Source of the DNA: Christiangramia crocea
GTDB lineage: Bacteria; Bacteroidota; Bacteroidia; Flavobacteriales; Flavobacteriaceae
Reading direction: 5' to 3'
DNA: 64,000 nt
NCBI RefSeq assembly: GCF_022410465.1
Contig: NZ_JAJSON010000024.1
Coordinates: 1 to 64,000 of the forward strand
In this document: piece by piece, positions 1-10,174 of the stretch
Position numbering within the stretch: the first letter of the stretch is position 1
Layout: every line of letters begins with the position of its first letter
The notes under the pieces: model-generated
The model's database searches: none
Told to the model about the DNA's origin: nothing
Seen by the model: only the letters and a program-made list of their open reading frames with translations
Program-made: the position numbers and the translations under genes

Positions 1-3000
1 AGTAATGGTACTTTGACTGCCGGAACCGTTACAGGGGGAAACTCAGGATTTGAATATAGTATCGACGGAATTTCATGGCAAACGTCAAAAACTTTTGGTG
101 GCCTTGCGCCAGGAAATTATACGATTACTGTTCGTGATAACAAAGGTTGTGAAGCATCAGAGTCTTTAAGTATTATTCAACCTGATGAATTAATAATTAA
201 CAATACCGATTATTCAAAACCTACCTGTAAAGGAAGTAAAGACGGATCTATTATTTCTATAGATGTTACTGGCGGAACTTCTGGATACCAGTACAAACTG
301 AATAATGGATTATACCAGAATGGAAAAAACTTCACCGGACTCGGTGCAGGAGAACACACTATTTATGTAAAGGACTCCAATGGCTGTATTGCAACCAAAA
401 CTATAAATATTATTGAACCTGAGGCCTTAAACCTTACTGGCTCCTCTATCGTAGAGCCGAGCTGTAACGGAGTTTCAGACGGAGAAATAATAGCGGGAAC
501 CGCTACAGGTGGAACACCTCCATACATATATAAAGTAAATGGTAGAAGTTACCAGTCAGGAACTAATTTTTCAGGATTTTCCAACGGATCTTATACGGTA
601 ACTGTTCAGGATGCTGGGGGGTGTACCGCGACAGAAAATGTGACTGTTACAGAACCTGACCAATTACAGATTACAAATCTAACTTTTTTGGAACCAAATT
701 GCTTTGGTTCCAATACAGGCCAATTAACTGTAGAAGAGGTTGTGGGTGGCACATCACCATACCAGTATAAAATAACAGGAAGAATTTATCAGAATACCAA
801 TATCTTTGATGATATCTCTGCTGGAGATTATATCGTCACCGTTAAAGATGCTAATTCCTGTGAAATTACTACTAACATAACGGTAACAGAACCTTTAATT
901 CTAACTCTATCAGGATCTACTACATCTCCTGTTTCATGTAATGGTGAAGCAGATGGAACTGCAACCGCCGGAACCGTATCAGGAGGTAATTCCGGATATC
1001 AATACAATATTGATGGAGGTGCTTTCTCAACCATAAATTCATTTACAGGTTTATCTGCTGGAGAGCATATTATTACAGTAAAAGACAGCAAAGGATGTGA
1101 AGCTACCGAAACTATCACAGTAACTGAACCTGAGGTTCTAACTCTATCCGGCTCAACTACAACGCCAGTCTCATGTAATGGAGGCACAGATGGTACTGCA
1201 ACTGCCGGCACCGTTTCAGGAGGTAATTCCGGATTTCAGTACAGTATTGACGGAGGAACATTTTCGTCGGTCAACACATTTACCGGACTCGCCGCGGGCG
1301 ATCATACCATCACAGTAAAAGACAGCAAAGGTTGTGAAGCTACCGAAACTATTACAGTTACTGAACCGGATACGTTAAATCTTTCAGGTTCAACCACAAC
1401 TCCGGTCTCATGTAATGGCGGTTCTGACGGAACAATAACGGCTGGTACAGTTTCTGGAGGTAATTCCGGATTTCAATACAGTATTGATGAAGGGGTATTT
1501 TCCACTTCTAAAATATTCACCGGTTTATCCGCTGGTAACCACACCATTACCGTAAAGGATAATAAAGGATGTGAAGCTACCGAAACTATTAATGTTATAG
1601 AACCGGATCCCCTAACCTCTACTTCTGCTACATTTACAACGGTTAGCTGTAATGGAGGCAATGACGGAACGATAACAGCAGGAACTCCTTCCGGAGGAAA
1701 TGGTAATTATTCATATGCTTTAGATAACGGAACTTTTAGCTCTTCAAAAACCTTTAGCAACCTTAGCGCGGGAACTTATAATCTCAAAATAAGGGATGCC
1801 AAGAACTGTGAATTAATACAGGTCATAGAGGTCACAGAACCAGAACCACTGAGCATGACCGAACCAAGCAGTACGGAAGCCACATGCTATGGAGGGGCTG
1901 ACGGAACTATCACCGTAGGTACAATGTCCGGAGGAAATGGTAATTATCAGTATTCACTGGATAATACAAACTTTACAACATCCACTACCTTTACAGGTCT
2001 TACCGCTGGAAATTATACGATTTTCGTTAAGGATGATAAAAACTGTTCTTTACAAAAAACTATTTCAGTTAGCCAACCCGGGGAATTAAGTGCATCTATA
2101 GCCAAAACAAATGTTAGCTGTTTTGATGGATCAGATGGAGCTATAACTCTATCTCAAATTACCGGAGGTCACGGGAACTACGAATTTAGTGTGGACGGAA
2201 CCTCATGGCAATCAGGAAGTACACTTCAAAACTTAAGCAGTGGTACTTATACAGTTTATATAAGAGATGCTGACTATACCGATTGTGAAGTTGTATTGAA
2301 CAGTGCTGTGGAAATCACCCAGCCAGCCGCTCCACTAACAGCTACGGTAAGCAAAACCCGGACCACCAGCTATGGTTCTTCAACGGGAACTGCTACTGCG
2401 AATGCAACAGGAGGAACTCCCGGATATACTTACGAATGGAGAAACGCTGAAAGCAGTACTGTACTTCAAGTTACAAAAACTGCAACCAATTTACCTGCTG
2501 GAGCTTATGAGTTAACTGTTACAGATAGTAAAGGATGTAAATTTATTACTGAATTTATTATAAATGAAATTATAAATGCAACGATTATCCCTACTTCCAT
2601 ATGTACAAGTGACGAAGAAGATGCTATTAGGACATCATATTTTGAAGTAGAAAATTTAACTGCCATAGGAGGAGTAGGACCCTATACCTATTCCTGGGAT
2701 TTTGGAGACACTTCTTTGCCCACTAGTGCAACAGGCCCCGGATCTCACGAAGTGAATTATTCAGAAGTCGGCAATAAGGTCATTACTCTAACAGTGACCG
2801 ATTCTGAAAACTTTAGTCAAACATTTTCTTATACTCAATTTGTAGGACAATGCTATCGTCCAAATTGTGTATCCAATGATTTTATTGCAACCAATTATTA
2901 CGTAGGAGATGCTAATGGCAATAGAATCACCTCCTCTAATTGTGATGCTTCAGACCAAAAATATATTTATATTTTGCTGGGTAACCAGTCTACAAGATAC

Positions 3001-6000
3001 TCTCTATACGCTGAGTTAACCTACACCATAACTAATTTAGAGACTGGAGAGATAACCACTTATATTGAAAATGGTTGTTTTTATGAAAGGCAGGCTATTC
3101 CAGAACCGGCAAGGACAATTCCAATTGAATATAATTGTGGTGATATTGTCACTTTACAAAATGTTTATCTAACCTTTTCAAATAATGCCCAACAATTTAA
3201 TTGCGGCCAGGGCCAACCAAAGCCAAAATGTTATTCTTCCAGCAATCAGGAATATGTGGAATCCCCTCTTTTTGCAAAAGCTGTCCCTAATGAACTACTA
3301 TGCCACGGTGATAATGTTGGAACAATTAATGTAACGGCATCCGGTGGGATGAGTCCTTATCAGTATAGTATTACTAGTCAAAACACAGGTTATCAATCCA
3401 GCAATGTTTTTAATAATTTAAATGCCGGAGATTATACCGTTTGGGTGAAAGATTATAATGGTGAGATTTATGAAGTTCCGTCAGTAACAATTACTCAGCC
3501 ATCCAGTCCTCTTACTTTAGAAACATCTGTAATTAACCCTGTTTGTTATGGAGACCTAGGCGAAGCTTCAGTTAGTGCATCAGGTGGAACTCCTTTCGAA
3601 ACTGGAGAACCATATAAGTATTTATGGAATGATGCTTCTGAACAAACAACTTCTACTGCTACCGGTCTGAGTGCCGGTGAATATACAGTAACAGTAATTG
3701 ACGCTAACGGTTGTCAGACTATTACCAGTGTTACCATTACTCAACCTGAAGAACTTACAATAGCTGAAACCGGGGAGAATCAAACTTTTGGTTGTGGCTT
3801 CAATTCCACAAATCTAGAAGCTAATACACCGGTTACCGGAGTTGGGGAATGGACCATTGTATCCGGTCCAGGAGGGACTATTACTGACATCTCTGATCCT
3901 AATTCCGAATTTACCGGAACCAGCGGCATACATACATTAAGATGGACTATTTCCCATCCGGACGGAACCTGTGCAACAACAAGTGACATGACAGTTACTT
4001 TTTCTTCAGACTGTAGTACATTGGATTTTGATGGTGTGGATGATCATGTCATAATCGGAGATAATTATCCTTTATCTTCAGGTTCTTTTTCCATTGAGGT
4101 TTGGGTTAAGCCCAAGTCTGTTTCAGGAATAAAAACCGTTCTTTCGAAAAGGGATTACTCCAATATCAGCAATGGCGGTTTTGACCTTATTATCAATAAC
4201 GGCGCACCTACTTTTAGATGGGGCAGCAATTCTGTTTCTACCGCCAGTAAGGTATCAACCGACAGATGGTACCATTTAGCAGTGATCTATAAGAATTCAA
4301 ATATAGAGCTTTATGTAGACGGAATAAAGGTTGGAAATACTTCAGCATCAAACCCGGCCTCAACTGTAGCTCCATTTTTACTGGGAGGAATTTATGATTC
4401 CGCCACTCCCGATGTACCTAAAGACTACTTCCACGGCTGGATGGAAGAATTGAGAATATGGAATACCGCTCTTACAGTAAACCAGTTGAGATTTATGATG
4501 AATCAGAGAGTGGTGAATAATGGCGGAAATACCAAAGGCGAAGTGCTTCCAATGGACGTCCCTAATTTCCTTACCTGGTCTAACTTGCAGGGATATTATA
4601 GATTAATGGCAAATGAGATTGCTAATGGAGAAACACCTGATATTGCCACCAATAAGGTAAATGGGGTTTTGAAGAATATTGAAACCGCACAGGAGAATAC
4701 AGCGCCATTACCATATATCTCCAAACAGGATGGTTCCTGGAGAAACTCGTCTACCTGGCTCAGACCTACAGTATGGGATGTCCCGAACGGAGTTGGAATA
4801 AATGGTGAGTATATCAACTGGAATATTGCCAGAATCTCCCATAACATTAATTCTACTCCACAGGACATTTATATGCTCGGACTTCTTTCAGAAACTGGAG
4901 AATTATTAATGGATGGCAATGTTTCAAATGAAACCGGGCAGGGTTTAACTATAACTCATTACCTCAGATTAGATGGAACAATCAACCTGGAGGGGGAGTC
5001 CCAACTGGTCCAAACCGAAGGAAGTATTCTTGATGAGAACAGTAGCGGATACCTGGATCGAGATCAGCAGGGAACAGCCAATAGTTTTAATTATAATTAC
5101 TGGACTTCTCCGGTAAGTCTTCAAGGATCTTCTAATAATTCTGGTTACAGTATTGCTTCTATTCTTAAAGACGGAACTAACCCAGACAATCCTGGAAACC
5201 TATCATATAATTACTGGTATGAATTCGCCGATTACAATTATACTGGAGCTAAACGTATTAGTACTTACTGGTTATGGTCCTTTAGAGGAATGGCAGATGA
5301 GTATAAAGAGTGGCACCAAATAAGTGAAAATGATCCGCTCCAGGCAGGAGAAGGTTATACCATGAAAGGAACCTCTGGCAGCGCTTCAATAGACAGTCCA
5401 CAAAACTATGTTTTTCGTGGAAAGCCTAATAATGGAGATATATTATTATCTATCGCTTCGGGAGAAAACAGGTTGGTAGGTAACCCCTACCCTTCTGCTA
5501 TAGATGCTGAGGAATTTATCAGGGATAACCTTAAAGATGTTAATGGAGGCAGGAATTCCAGCAACATTTTTAACGGAGCTGTTTACTTTTGGGATCATTT
5601 TGGACCACAAAATTCTCATTATCTTGAGGAGTATGTTGGCGGTTACGGTGTTTTCAATCTAGCCGGAGGTATCCCGGCCGTTTCTACAGATGAAAGAATT
5701 GATGCTACAGGAGAAACCAGTTCTACTTCTCCCGGACGCTATATACCGGTTGCTCAAGGATTTTTTGTAAATGCGGTATTAGACGAAAGTGTTGGAAATC
5801 ATTCGGTTACCGGAGGTGATGTAATTTTCAAAAACAGTCAACGGGTATTTGTGAAGGAGAGCACCAACGAATCCCAGTTCTTAATGCAAATCAATCCAAC
5901 TAAAGGACAGCAAAAACAGGCCAAATATACTGAAGATAACAGGTATAAGATAAGGCTACATTTTGCCTCTCCAAAAGGTTATCACAGAGAGATTTTGGTA

Positions 6001-6639
6001 ACTGCCGATGCCAATACCACCAACGGTTTTGATCTTGGGTATGATGCACCTCTTATTGAAAATAATGCTGAAGATATGTACTGGATGATCAACGAATCTG
6101 AATTCGTAATCCAGGCAGTACCTAATTTCAATTATAATCAGGTTTTACCAATAGGAATGAAAATTAGTGAAGAAGGCGAATTTTCTATTGATATTAAAGA
6201 ACTTGAAAACTTTTCCAACATAGATATTTTTGTTCACGACAAGGAGGAAGACACCTATCATAACCTTTCAAAAGACATCTTCAGAGCTAATGCTACTACA
6301 GGATATATCAATGAAAAATATGAAATAGTCTTCCAGAAGCCATCATTTGAAGAGAAAGAGGATAAGTCTGATACTACTTCAGACACCTCACCGATCCAGA
6401 TTTTTGTCGATTACCTTCGGGATACAAAAGAAATTGTTCTTACCAATCCAGACCTTTTACAAATTGATAATGTGGAGCTTTTCAGTATGAGCGGCCAGGT
6501 TATTAAAAGTTTTGAAGATATTCAGACTCAAAAAAGCATCCGCTTACAGGTAGAAAGGCCTTTAAGCTCTGCGATCTATATTGTAAAAGTATTTACCAGA
6601 AAAGGCCAGCAATCAAGAAAAGTTCTTATTAAGGAATAA
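1..6639 (+). CDS. SprB-repeat / LamG / T9SS-sorted giant surface protein (5' end outside window)
   Basis: The reading frame is open from base 1 (S-N-G-T-L-T-A-G), so the gene starts upstream; about 2,212 residues are visible. Roughly eleven SprB-type repeats of about 79 residues come first, each with a CNGG.DGT motif, GNSGFQYSIDGG, TITVKDSKGCEAT and a closing TEP. A PKD-like domain (near residues 880-950), two more SprB repeats (about 1,095-1,260) and a LamG/concanavalin-like domain (about 1,336-1,495, starting LDFDGVDDHVIIGD) follow. The C-terminus is a typical type IX secretion sorting domain ending SRKVLIKE. Family knowledge: SprB repeats occur in flavobacterial gliding and adhesion proteins exported by T9SS. 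Role inferred: surface adhesin or gliding-related protein. It converges on rsmG with one base between stops. Confidence 0.9.
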   Translation, partial: SNGTLTAGTVTGGNSGFEYSIDGISWQTSKTFGGLAPGNYTITVRDNKGCEASESLSIIQPDELIINNTDYSKPTCKGSKDGSIISIDVTGGTSGYQYKLNNGLYQNGKNFTGLGAGEHTIYVKDSNGCIATKTINIIEPEALNLTGSSIVEPSCNGVSDGEIIAGTATGGTPPYIYKVNGRSYQSGTNFSGFSNGSYTVTVQDAGGCTATENVTVTEPDQLQITNLTFLEPNCFGSNTGQLTVEEVVGGTSPYQYKITGRIYQNTNIFDDISAGDYIVTVKDANSCEITTNITVTEPLILTLSGSTTSPVSCNGEADGTATAGTVSGGNSGYQYNIDGGAFSTINSFTGLSAGEHIITVKDSKGCEATETITVTEPEVLTLSGSTTTPVSCNGGTDGTATAGTVSGGNSGFQYSIDGGTFSSVNTFTGLAAGDHTITVKDSKGCEATETITVTEPDTLNLSGSTTTPVSCNGGSDGTITAGTVSGGNSGFQYSIDEGVFSTSKIFTGLSAGNHTITVKDNKGCEATETINVIEPDPLTSTSATFTTVSCNGGNDGTITAGTPSGGNGNYSYALDNGTFSSSKTFSNLSAGTYNLKIRDAKNCELIQVIEVTEPEPLSMTEPSSTEATCYGGADGTITVGTMSGGNGNYQYSLDNTNFTTSTTFTGLTAGNYTIFVKDDKNCSLQKTISVSQPGELSASIAKTNVSCFDGSDGAITLSQITGGHGNYEFSVDGTSWQSGSTLQNLSSGTYTVYIRDADYTDCEVVLNSAVEITQPAAPLTATVSKTRTTSYGSSTGTATANATGGTPGYTYEWRNAESSTVLQVTKTATNLPAGAYELTVTDSKGCKFITEFIINEIINATIIPTSICTSDEEDAIRTSYFEVENLTAIGGVGPYTYSWDFGDTSLPTSATGPGSHEVNYSEVGNKVITLTVTDSENFSQTFSYTQFVGQCYRPNCVSNDFIATNYYVGDANGNRITSSNCDASDQKYIYILLGNQSTRYSLYAELTYTITNLETGEITTYIENGCFYERQAIPEPARTIPIEYNCGDIVTLQNVYLTFSNNAQQFNCGQGQPKPKCYSSSNQEYVESPLFAKAVPNELLCHGDNVGTINVTASGGMSPYQYSITSQNTGYQSSNVFNNLNAGDYTVWVKDYNGEIYEVPSVTITQPSSPLTLETSVINPVCYGDLGEASVSASGGTPFETGEPYKYLWNDASEQTTSTATGLSAGEYTVTVIDANGCQTITSVTITQPEELTIAETGENQTFGCGFNSTNLEANTPVTGVGEWTIVSGPGGTITDISDPNSEFTGTSGIHTLRWTISHPDGTCATTSDMTVTFSSDCSTLDFDGVDDHVIIGDNYPLSSGSFSIEVWVKPKSVSGIKTVLSKRDYSNISNGGFDLIINNGAPTFRWGSNSVSTASKVSTDRWYHLAVIYKNSNIELYVDGIKVGNTSASNPASTVAPFLLGGIYDSATPDVPKDYFHGWMEELRIWNTALTVNQLRFMMNQRVVNNGGNTKGEVLPMDVPNFLTWSNLQGYYRLMANEIANGETPDIATNKVNGVLKNIETAQENTAPLPYISKQDGSWRNSSTWLRPTVWDVPNGVGINGEYINWNIARISHNINSTPQDIYMLGLLSETGELLMDGNVSNETGQGLTITHYLRLDGTINLEGESQLVQTEGSILDENSSGYLDRDQQGTANSFNYNYWTSPVSLQGSSNNSGYSIASILKDGTNPDNPGNLSYNYWYEFADYNYTGAKRISTYWLWSFRGMADEYKEWHQISENDPLQAGEGYTMKGTSGSASIDSPQNYVFRGKPNNGDILLSIASGENRLVGNPYPSAIDAEEFIRDNLKDVNGGRNSSNIFNGAVYFWDHFGPQNSHYLEEYVGGYGVFNLAGGIPAVSTDERIDATGETSSTSPGRYIPVAQGFFVNAVLDESVGNHSVTGGDVIFKNSQRVFVKESTNESQFLMQINPTKGQQKQAKYTEDNRYKIRLHFASPKGYHREILVTADANTTNGFDLGYDAPLIENNAEDMYWMINESEFVIQAVPNFNYNQVLPIGMKISEEGEFSIDIKELENFSNIDIFVHDKEEDTYHNLSKDIFRANATTGYINEKYEIVFQKPSFEEKEDKSDTTSDTSPIQIFVDYLRDTKEIVLTNPDLLQIDNVELFSMSGQVIKSFEDIQTQKSIRLQVERPLSSAIYIVKVFTRKGQQSRKVLIKE
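901..1611 (+). repeat. Three tandem 237-bp SprB repeat units
   Basis: Units 901-1137, 1138-1374 and 1375-1611 each code for 79 residues and share almost the same protein sequence. The flanking repeats in the same gene are more diverged. Unit phase was set on the codons for the L-T-L-S-G / L-N-L-S-G stretch. Such close repeats suggest recent duplication or homogenisation and could change copy number by recombination. Confidence 0.85.
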
Positions 6640-6640
6640 A

Positions 6641-7279
6641 TTAAGGCTTATATTTTAAAGGAAAATATACTACTTTTTTAGTATCGAAGAAATCTTCCTC
6701 AAAATAATCGGATAGCTCAAAGATTTCAGCATTGCGGTAATCTTTGAGTTCTTCGGTTAGATCTCCTCCTTTCAGATATAGAATGCCATTCTTTCTTTCA
6801 TGTTTACTAGACTTTGCTATTTTTCCCTTTACCCATCTTACAAATGTTGGCATCACAGCCACCGCCCTGCTTACGATAAAATCATACTGCCCATCAAGGT
6901 CTTCAACCCTTTTATTAAAAGACCTTACATTTTCCAGACCAAGGCCATCAGCCACCTCATTAACAACCTTTATTTTCTTTCCGATGGAATCCACTAAATG
7001 AAATTCACATTCAGGGAACATTATTGCCAGTGGTATTCCAGGAAAGCCACCACCGGTGCCAACATCCAAAATTTTTGATCCTGGTTTGAATTGCTGCACT
7101 TTTGCAATTCCCAATGAATGAAGCACATGTCTTAAATAAAGTTCCTCAATATCCTTTCGGGATACAACATTAATTTTAAGGTTCCAGTCCTTATACAATT
7201 CTTCCAGCTTTTTAAACCTGAAAAGCTGCTGTTCTGTTAATTCCGGAAAATATTTCTTTATTAGTTCCAAATTGCTCAA
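6641..7279 (-). CDS. rsmG: RsmG, 16S rRNA (guanine-527-N7)-methyltransferase
   Basis: A 212-residue protein of the usual RsmG (GidB) length, which methylates G527 of 16S rRNA with S-adenosylmethionine. Visible marks are the LYLRHVLHSLG segment (residues 47-57), the SAM-binding glycine motif ILDVGTGGGFPGIPLA and a downstream FIVSRAVA segment. The start codon is TTG at 7279; no in-frame ATG lies near the conserved N-terminus, so TTG is likely. A -7 box at 7290-7297 would place the transcript start only a few bases upstream, giving a very short leader. The gene runs towards the SprB gene with no room for a terminator. Confidence 0.93.
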   Translation of the reverse strand: MSNLELIKKYFPELTEQQLFRFKKLEELYKDWNLKINVVSRKDIEELYLRHVLHSLGIAKVQQFKPGSKILDVGTGGGFPGIPLAIMFPECEFHLVDSIGKKIKVVNEVADGLGLENVRSFNKRVEDLDGQYDFIVSRAVAVMPTFVRWVKGKIAKSSKHERKNGILYLKGGDLTEELKDYRNAEIFELSDYFEEDFFDTKKVVYFPLKYKP

Positions 7280-7289
7280 AATTTTTGTC

Positions 7290-7297
7290 CAAAAGTA
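7290..7297 (-). promoter_or_regulatory. Bacteroidota -7 box for rsmG
   Basis: On the minus strand the sequence is TACTTTTG, matching TAnnTTTG, 11 bases before the TTG start of rsmG. No clear -33 TTG was placed. Confidence 0.45.
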
Positions 7298-7352
7298 GGT
7301 ATTTTTTATCGTTATTTTTTTTCAAAAAAGAGCATTGAAATTTATAAAATTT

Positions 7353-7360
7353 TAACTTTG
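7353..7360 (+). promoter_or_regulatory. Bacteroidota -7 box for aminotransferase gene
   Basis: TAACTTTG matches TAnnTTTG. A TTG lies at 7335-7337, 15 bases upstream, slightly closer than the usual -33 spacing. The box supports the ATG at 7433 rather than the upstream in-frame codon at 7358, which overlaps the box. Confidence 0.55.
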
Positions 7361-7432
7361 AAGCTGATTTTACATTTGGTAGATCACGCGCAAAAAACAG
7401 TTGCAAAAGGAATATTTAAATTATTAAAAATT

Positions 7433-8623
7433 ATGCAGGAACAATTATCGAATCGCATTAAATCAATGGCAACTTCCCAAACGCTGGCTATGGCGGCGAA
7501 GGCGCGCGAACTTAAAGAAGAAGGCAAGGACATTATAGGCCTGAGCCTTGGAGAACCTGACTTCAATACTCCCGACTTTATAAAAGAAGCAGCCATTCAG
7601 GCCATCAATGATAATTATAACTCCTATACACCGGTAGACGGTTATGTGGAATTAAAAGATGCCATCATTAATAAATTTAAAAGAGACAATAATCTTACCT
7701 ATGACAGGTCTCAGATTGTAGTTTCTACAGGAGCCAAGCAGTCACTAGCGAACGTCGCTATGGTAATTCTCAATCCCGGTGATGAAGTATTGCTGCCCTG
7801 CCCCTACTGGGTAAGTTATGCTGAAATTGTAAAACTGGCTGAGGGTGTTCCTGTGGAGATACCAACAACGGTTGAAACCAACTTCAAAATAACTCCGGAG
7901 CAATTAGAGGCATCAATCACTCCCAAAACAAGAATGATCTGGTACAGCTCTCCATGTAATCCCAGCGGAATGGTTTATAGCAGAGAAGAGTTAAGAGCGC
8001 TGGCCGATGTTCTGAAGAAATATCCGGATATCATCGTGGTAAGTGATGAAATATACGAGCATATAAATTTTGTTGGCGGGCATGCTTCTATGGCTGAATT
8101 CGAAGATATGTATGACCGTACGGTAACTGTTAATGGAGTCTCAAAAGCATTTGCTATGACCGGCTGGAGAATAGGATATATTGGTGCTCCAACTTATATC
8201 GCCAGAGCATGTAATAAAATGCAGGGACAGATCACCAGCGGTGCCAATTGTATTGCCCAGCGTGCTGTGATAACTGCACTGGAAGCACCGGTAAGCAAGA
8301 TCAGTCATATGATTGACACCTTTAAGAATCGAAGAAAACTGATCGTTGATCTTTTAAATAAAATAGACGGATTTGTAACCCCGGAACCAGAAGGGGCCTT
8401 TTATGTTTTTCCGAATATATCTTCCTATTTTGGAAAGACTATAAAAGGGCATGAAATTTTAAATGCTACTGATTTCAGCCTGTTCCTTTTAGAAGAAGCC
8501 AATGTAGCGACTGTAACAGGAGATGCTTTCGGTAATCCGGAATGTATCAGAATTTCTTACGCTGCCAGTGAACAGCAAATTGAAGAAGCATTGAACAGGA
8601 TCAAAAATGCTGTTAAGGAATAA
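7433..8623 (+). CDS. PLP-dependent aspartate aminotransferase family (class I, subgroup Ib)
   Basis: A 396-residue aminotransferase, probably moving amino groups between aspartate/glutamate and 2-oxo acids in the cytoplasm. Fold-type I marks: SLGEPDFNTPDF near the N-terminus, YTPVDGYVELKDAI, the NPSG motif in SSPCNPSGMVYS, the SDEIYEH segment that contacts the cofactor, and the PLP lysine in VSKAFAMTGWRIGY. The ATG at 7433 was chosen because similarity begins at MQEQLSNRIKSM and because a promoter box covers the earlier in-frame codon. A strong hairpin terminator follows. The exact substrate (aspartate, aromatic or other) cannot be told from sequence. Confidence 0.9.
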   Translation: MQEQLSNRIKSMATSQTLAMAAKARELKEEGKDIIGLSLGEPDFNTPDFIKEAAIQAINDNYNSYTPVDGYVELKDAIINKFKRDNNLTYDRSQIVVSTGAKQSLANVAMVILNPGDEVLLPCPYWVSYAEIVKLAEGVPVEIPTTVETNFKITPEQLEASITPKTRMIWYSSPCNPSGMVYSREELRALADVLKKYPDIIVVSDEIYEHINFVGGHASMAEFEDMYDRTVTVNGVSKAFAMTGWRIGYIGAPTYIARACNKMQGQITSGANCIAQRAVITALEAPVSKISHMIDTFKNRRKLIVDLLNKIDGFVTPEPEGAFYVFPNISSYFGKTIKGHEILNATDFSLFLLEEANVATVTGDAFGNPECIRISYAASEQQIEEALNRIKNAVKE

Positions 8624-8646
8624 TTTATAAAGAATATATACCTATT

Positions 8647-8674
8647 AAAAAACCGGCGTTAGCGCCGGTTTTTT
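8647..8674. terminator. Bidirectional terminator between aminotransferase and trkH genes
   Basis: The inverted repeat AACCGGCG / CGCCGGTT with a TTAG loop is flanked by A-runs on the left and T-runs on the right, so it can serve both convergent genes. Confidence 0.9.
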
Positions 8675-8677
8675 ATT

Positions 8678-10174
8678 TTATCTGTTTCTCCAGAAAAACG
8701 GAGTAAGTATAATCAATACTGTAAACAGTTCCAGCCTTCCTATTAGCATAAGAAAACTACACCACCATTTTCCAAAGTCTGGCAACATGTCAAAATTGTT
8801 AACAGGGCTCAGACCACCAAAAGCAGGACCAATGTTTCCTAAAGAGGAAGCCGCACCACCAATGGCCGTTTCAAAATCCAATCCTAAAGCTGCAAGAACC
8901 ACCGCTCCAATAATGAAAGCCAACATATACAGTATAAAGAATCCCAGGATATTAAAAACAATCTCTTTACTTATTGACTTCCCGTTAAAACGAACTGGAA
9001 GAATAGCATTTGGGTGTAAAGTCCGTTTAAATTCGATCAAACCATTCTTGATCATGATAAGATGACGCATCACTTTTACACCACCTGCCGTGGAACCAGC
9101 CGAGCCTCCCAGAAAGAACAAACCAAAAAATAGTATAGTAAGGAATGGGGTCCACATGGTATAATCGGCAGTTACAAAACCTGTGGTTGTAATCACTGCA
9201 AGGACCTGAAACAATGAATGTCTGAAAGCGCTTTCGCCTTCACCTAATATCATTGGGTGATCTATAGAGGAAATACTTACATCTGCCTCAAAATAAACAA
9301 TTAGCGATGCTATCAGGGTAAAACCAACAATAAAAAAGAAATACCATTTGAATTCATCATCATGAAGTACTTTACTAATCTTTCCTTTAAAAGCAAAATA
9401 GCTTAATACAAAGTTACTTCCGGCAAGCAGCATAAAAACAATAATAATATACTGAATTGTAGGATTATCATTCCAGTAGGCTATACTGGCATTCTTAGTA
9501 GAAAAACCACCTGTTGAGAGTGTACTGAATGCGTGATTTATTGCATCAAAAAACGTCATTCCCGAAACCCAAAGCAAAATAGTTTCAGCAAGTGTATAAG
9601 AAACATAGATGAGCCATAATCTCTTAGCGGTATCCCTGATTCTTGGTTTCAGCTTATCGGCACTCGGGCCTGGCGATTCTGCACTAAACAGCTGCATACC
9701 TCCAATTCCTAAAAGAGGTAAAATAGCTATGGCAAGAACGATGATTCCCATTCCTCCAATCCAGTGCGTAAGGCTTCTCCAAAATAAAATACCCTTAGGG
9801 ATCGCTTCAATATCATTTAAAATAGAAGCACCTGTGGTGGTATACCCAGACATTGTTTCGAAGAAAGCATTTGTAAAGCGGGGAATAGATTCACTTATTA
9901 CGTAAGGTAATGCCCCGCTGAGTGCCATGAATATCCAGCCAAAAGTCACGATGATATAGCCTTCCCTGACCTTAACCTCCTTACTGTGCCCTTTGGTGGT
10001 AAACATGAGGAGCGTTCCTACAAATAAGGTAATCAAGGCAGCCGTGGAAATTTCAAGGGTAACTCCATCCTGGTAAAACCAGCTTACAAGAGTGGCAAGT
10101 AGCATAAAGCCGCCATTACAAAGCAGCAATAAGCCCATTACATGAAGAATTATTTGATAATTCAGCCTGGGCAT
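8678..10174 (-). CDS. trkH: TrkH-family potassium uptake channel subunit
   Basis: A 498-residue polytopic membrane protein forming the K+-conducting subunit of a Trk/Ktr system. The selectivity-filter P-loops are visible: MSGYTTTGASIL, FSTLSTGGFSTKN, ITTTGFVTADY and GGSAGSTAGGVKV. Hydrophobic helices surround them as expected for this family. Start and the trkA stop overlap by one base (TAATG), so the two genes are cotranscribed and probably translationally coupled. Partner: the cytoplasmic TrkA gating ring encoded directly upstream. Confidence 0.95.
   Translation of the reverse strand: MPRLNYQIILHVMGLLLLCNGGFMLLATLVSWFYQDGVTLEISTAALITLFVGTLLMFTTKGHSKEVKVREGYIIVTFGWIFMALSGALPYVISESIPRFTNAFFETMSGYTTTGASILNDIEAIPKGILFWRSLTHWIGGMGIIVLAIAILPLLGIGGMQLFSAESPGPSADKLKPRIRDTAKRLWLIYVSYTLAETILLWVSGMTFFDAINHAFSTLSTGGFSTKNASIAYWNDNPTIQYIIIVFMLLAGSNFVLSYFAFKGKISKVLHDDEFKWYFFFIVGFTLIASLIVYFEADVSISSIDHPMILGEGESAFRHSLFQVLAVITTTGFVTADYTMWTPFLTILFFGLFFLGGSAGSTAGGVKVMRHLIMIKNGLIEFKRTLHPNAILPVRFNGKSISKEIVFNILGFFILYMLAFIIGAVVLAALGLDFETAIGGAASSLGNIGPAFGGLSPVNNFDMLPDFGKWWCSFLMLIGRLELFTVLIILTPFFWRNR

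Noticed and set aside
901-1611. Regular repeats that could suggest a CRISPR array
   Set aside because: The units are 237 bases long, coding, contiguous and without spacers.
999-4868. Short open frames on the minus strand inside the SprB gene
   Set aside because: They mirror the repeats of the coding strand and lack start context, known domains or promoters.
7212-7406. Minus-strand frame overlapping the start of rsmG
   Set aside because: It spans the rsmG promoter and the aminotransferase leader, and has no recognisable protein character.
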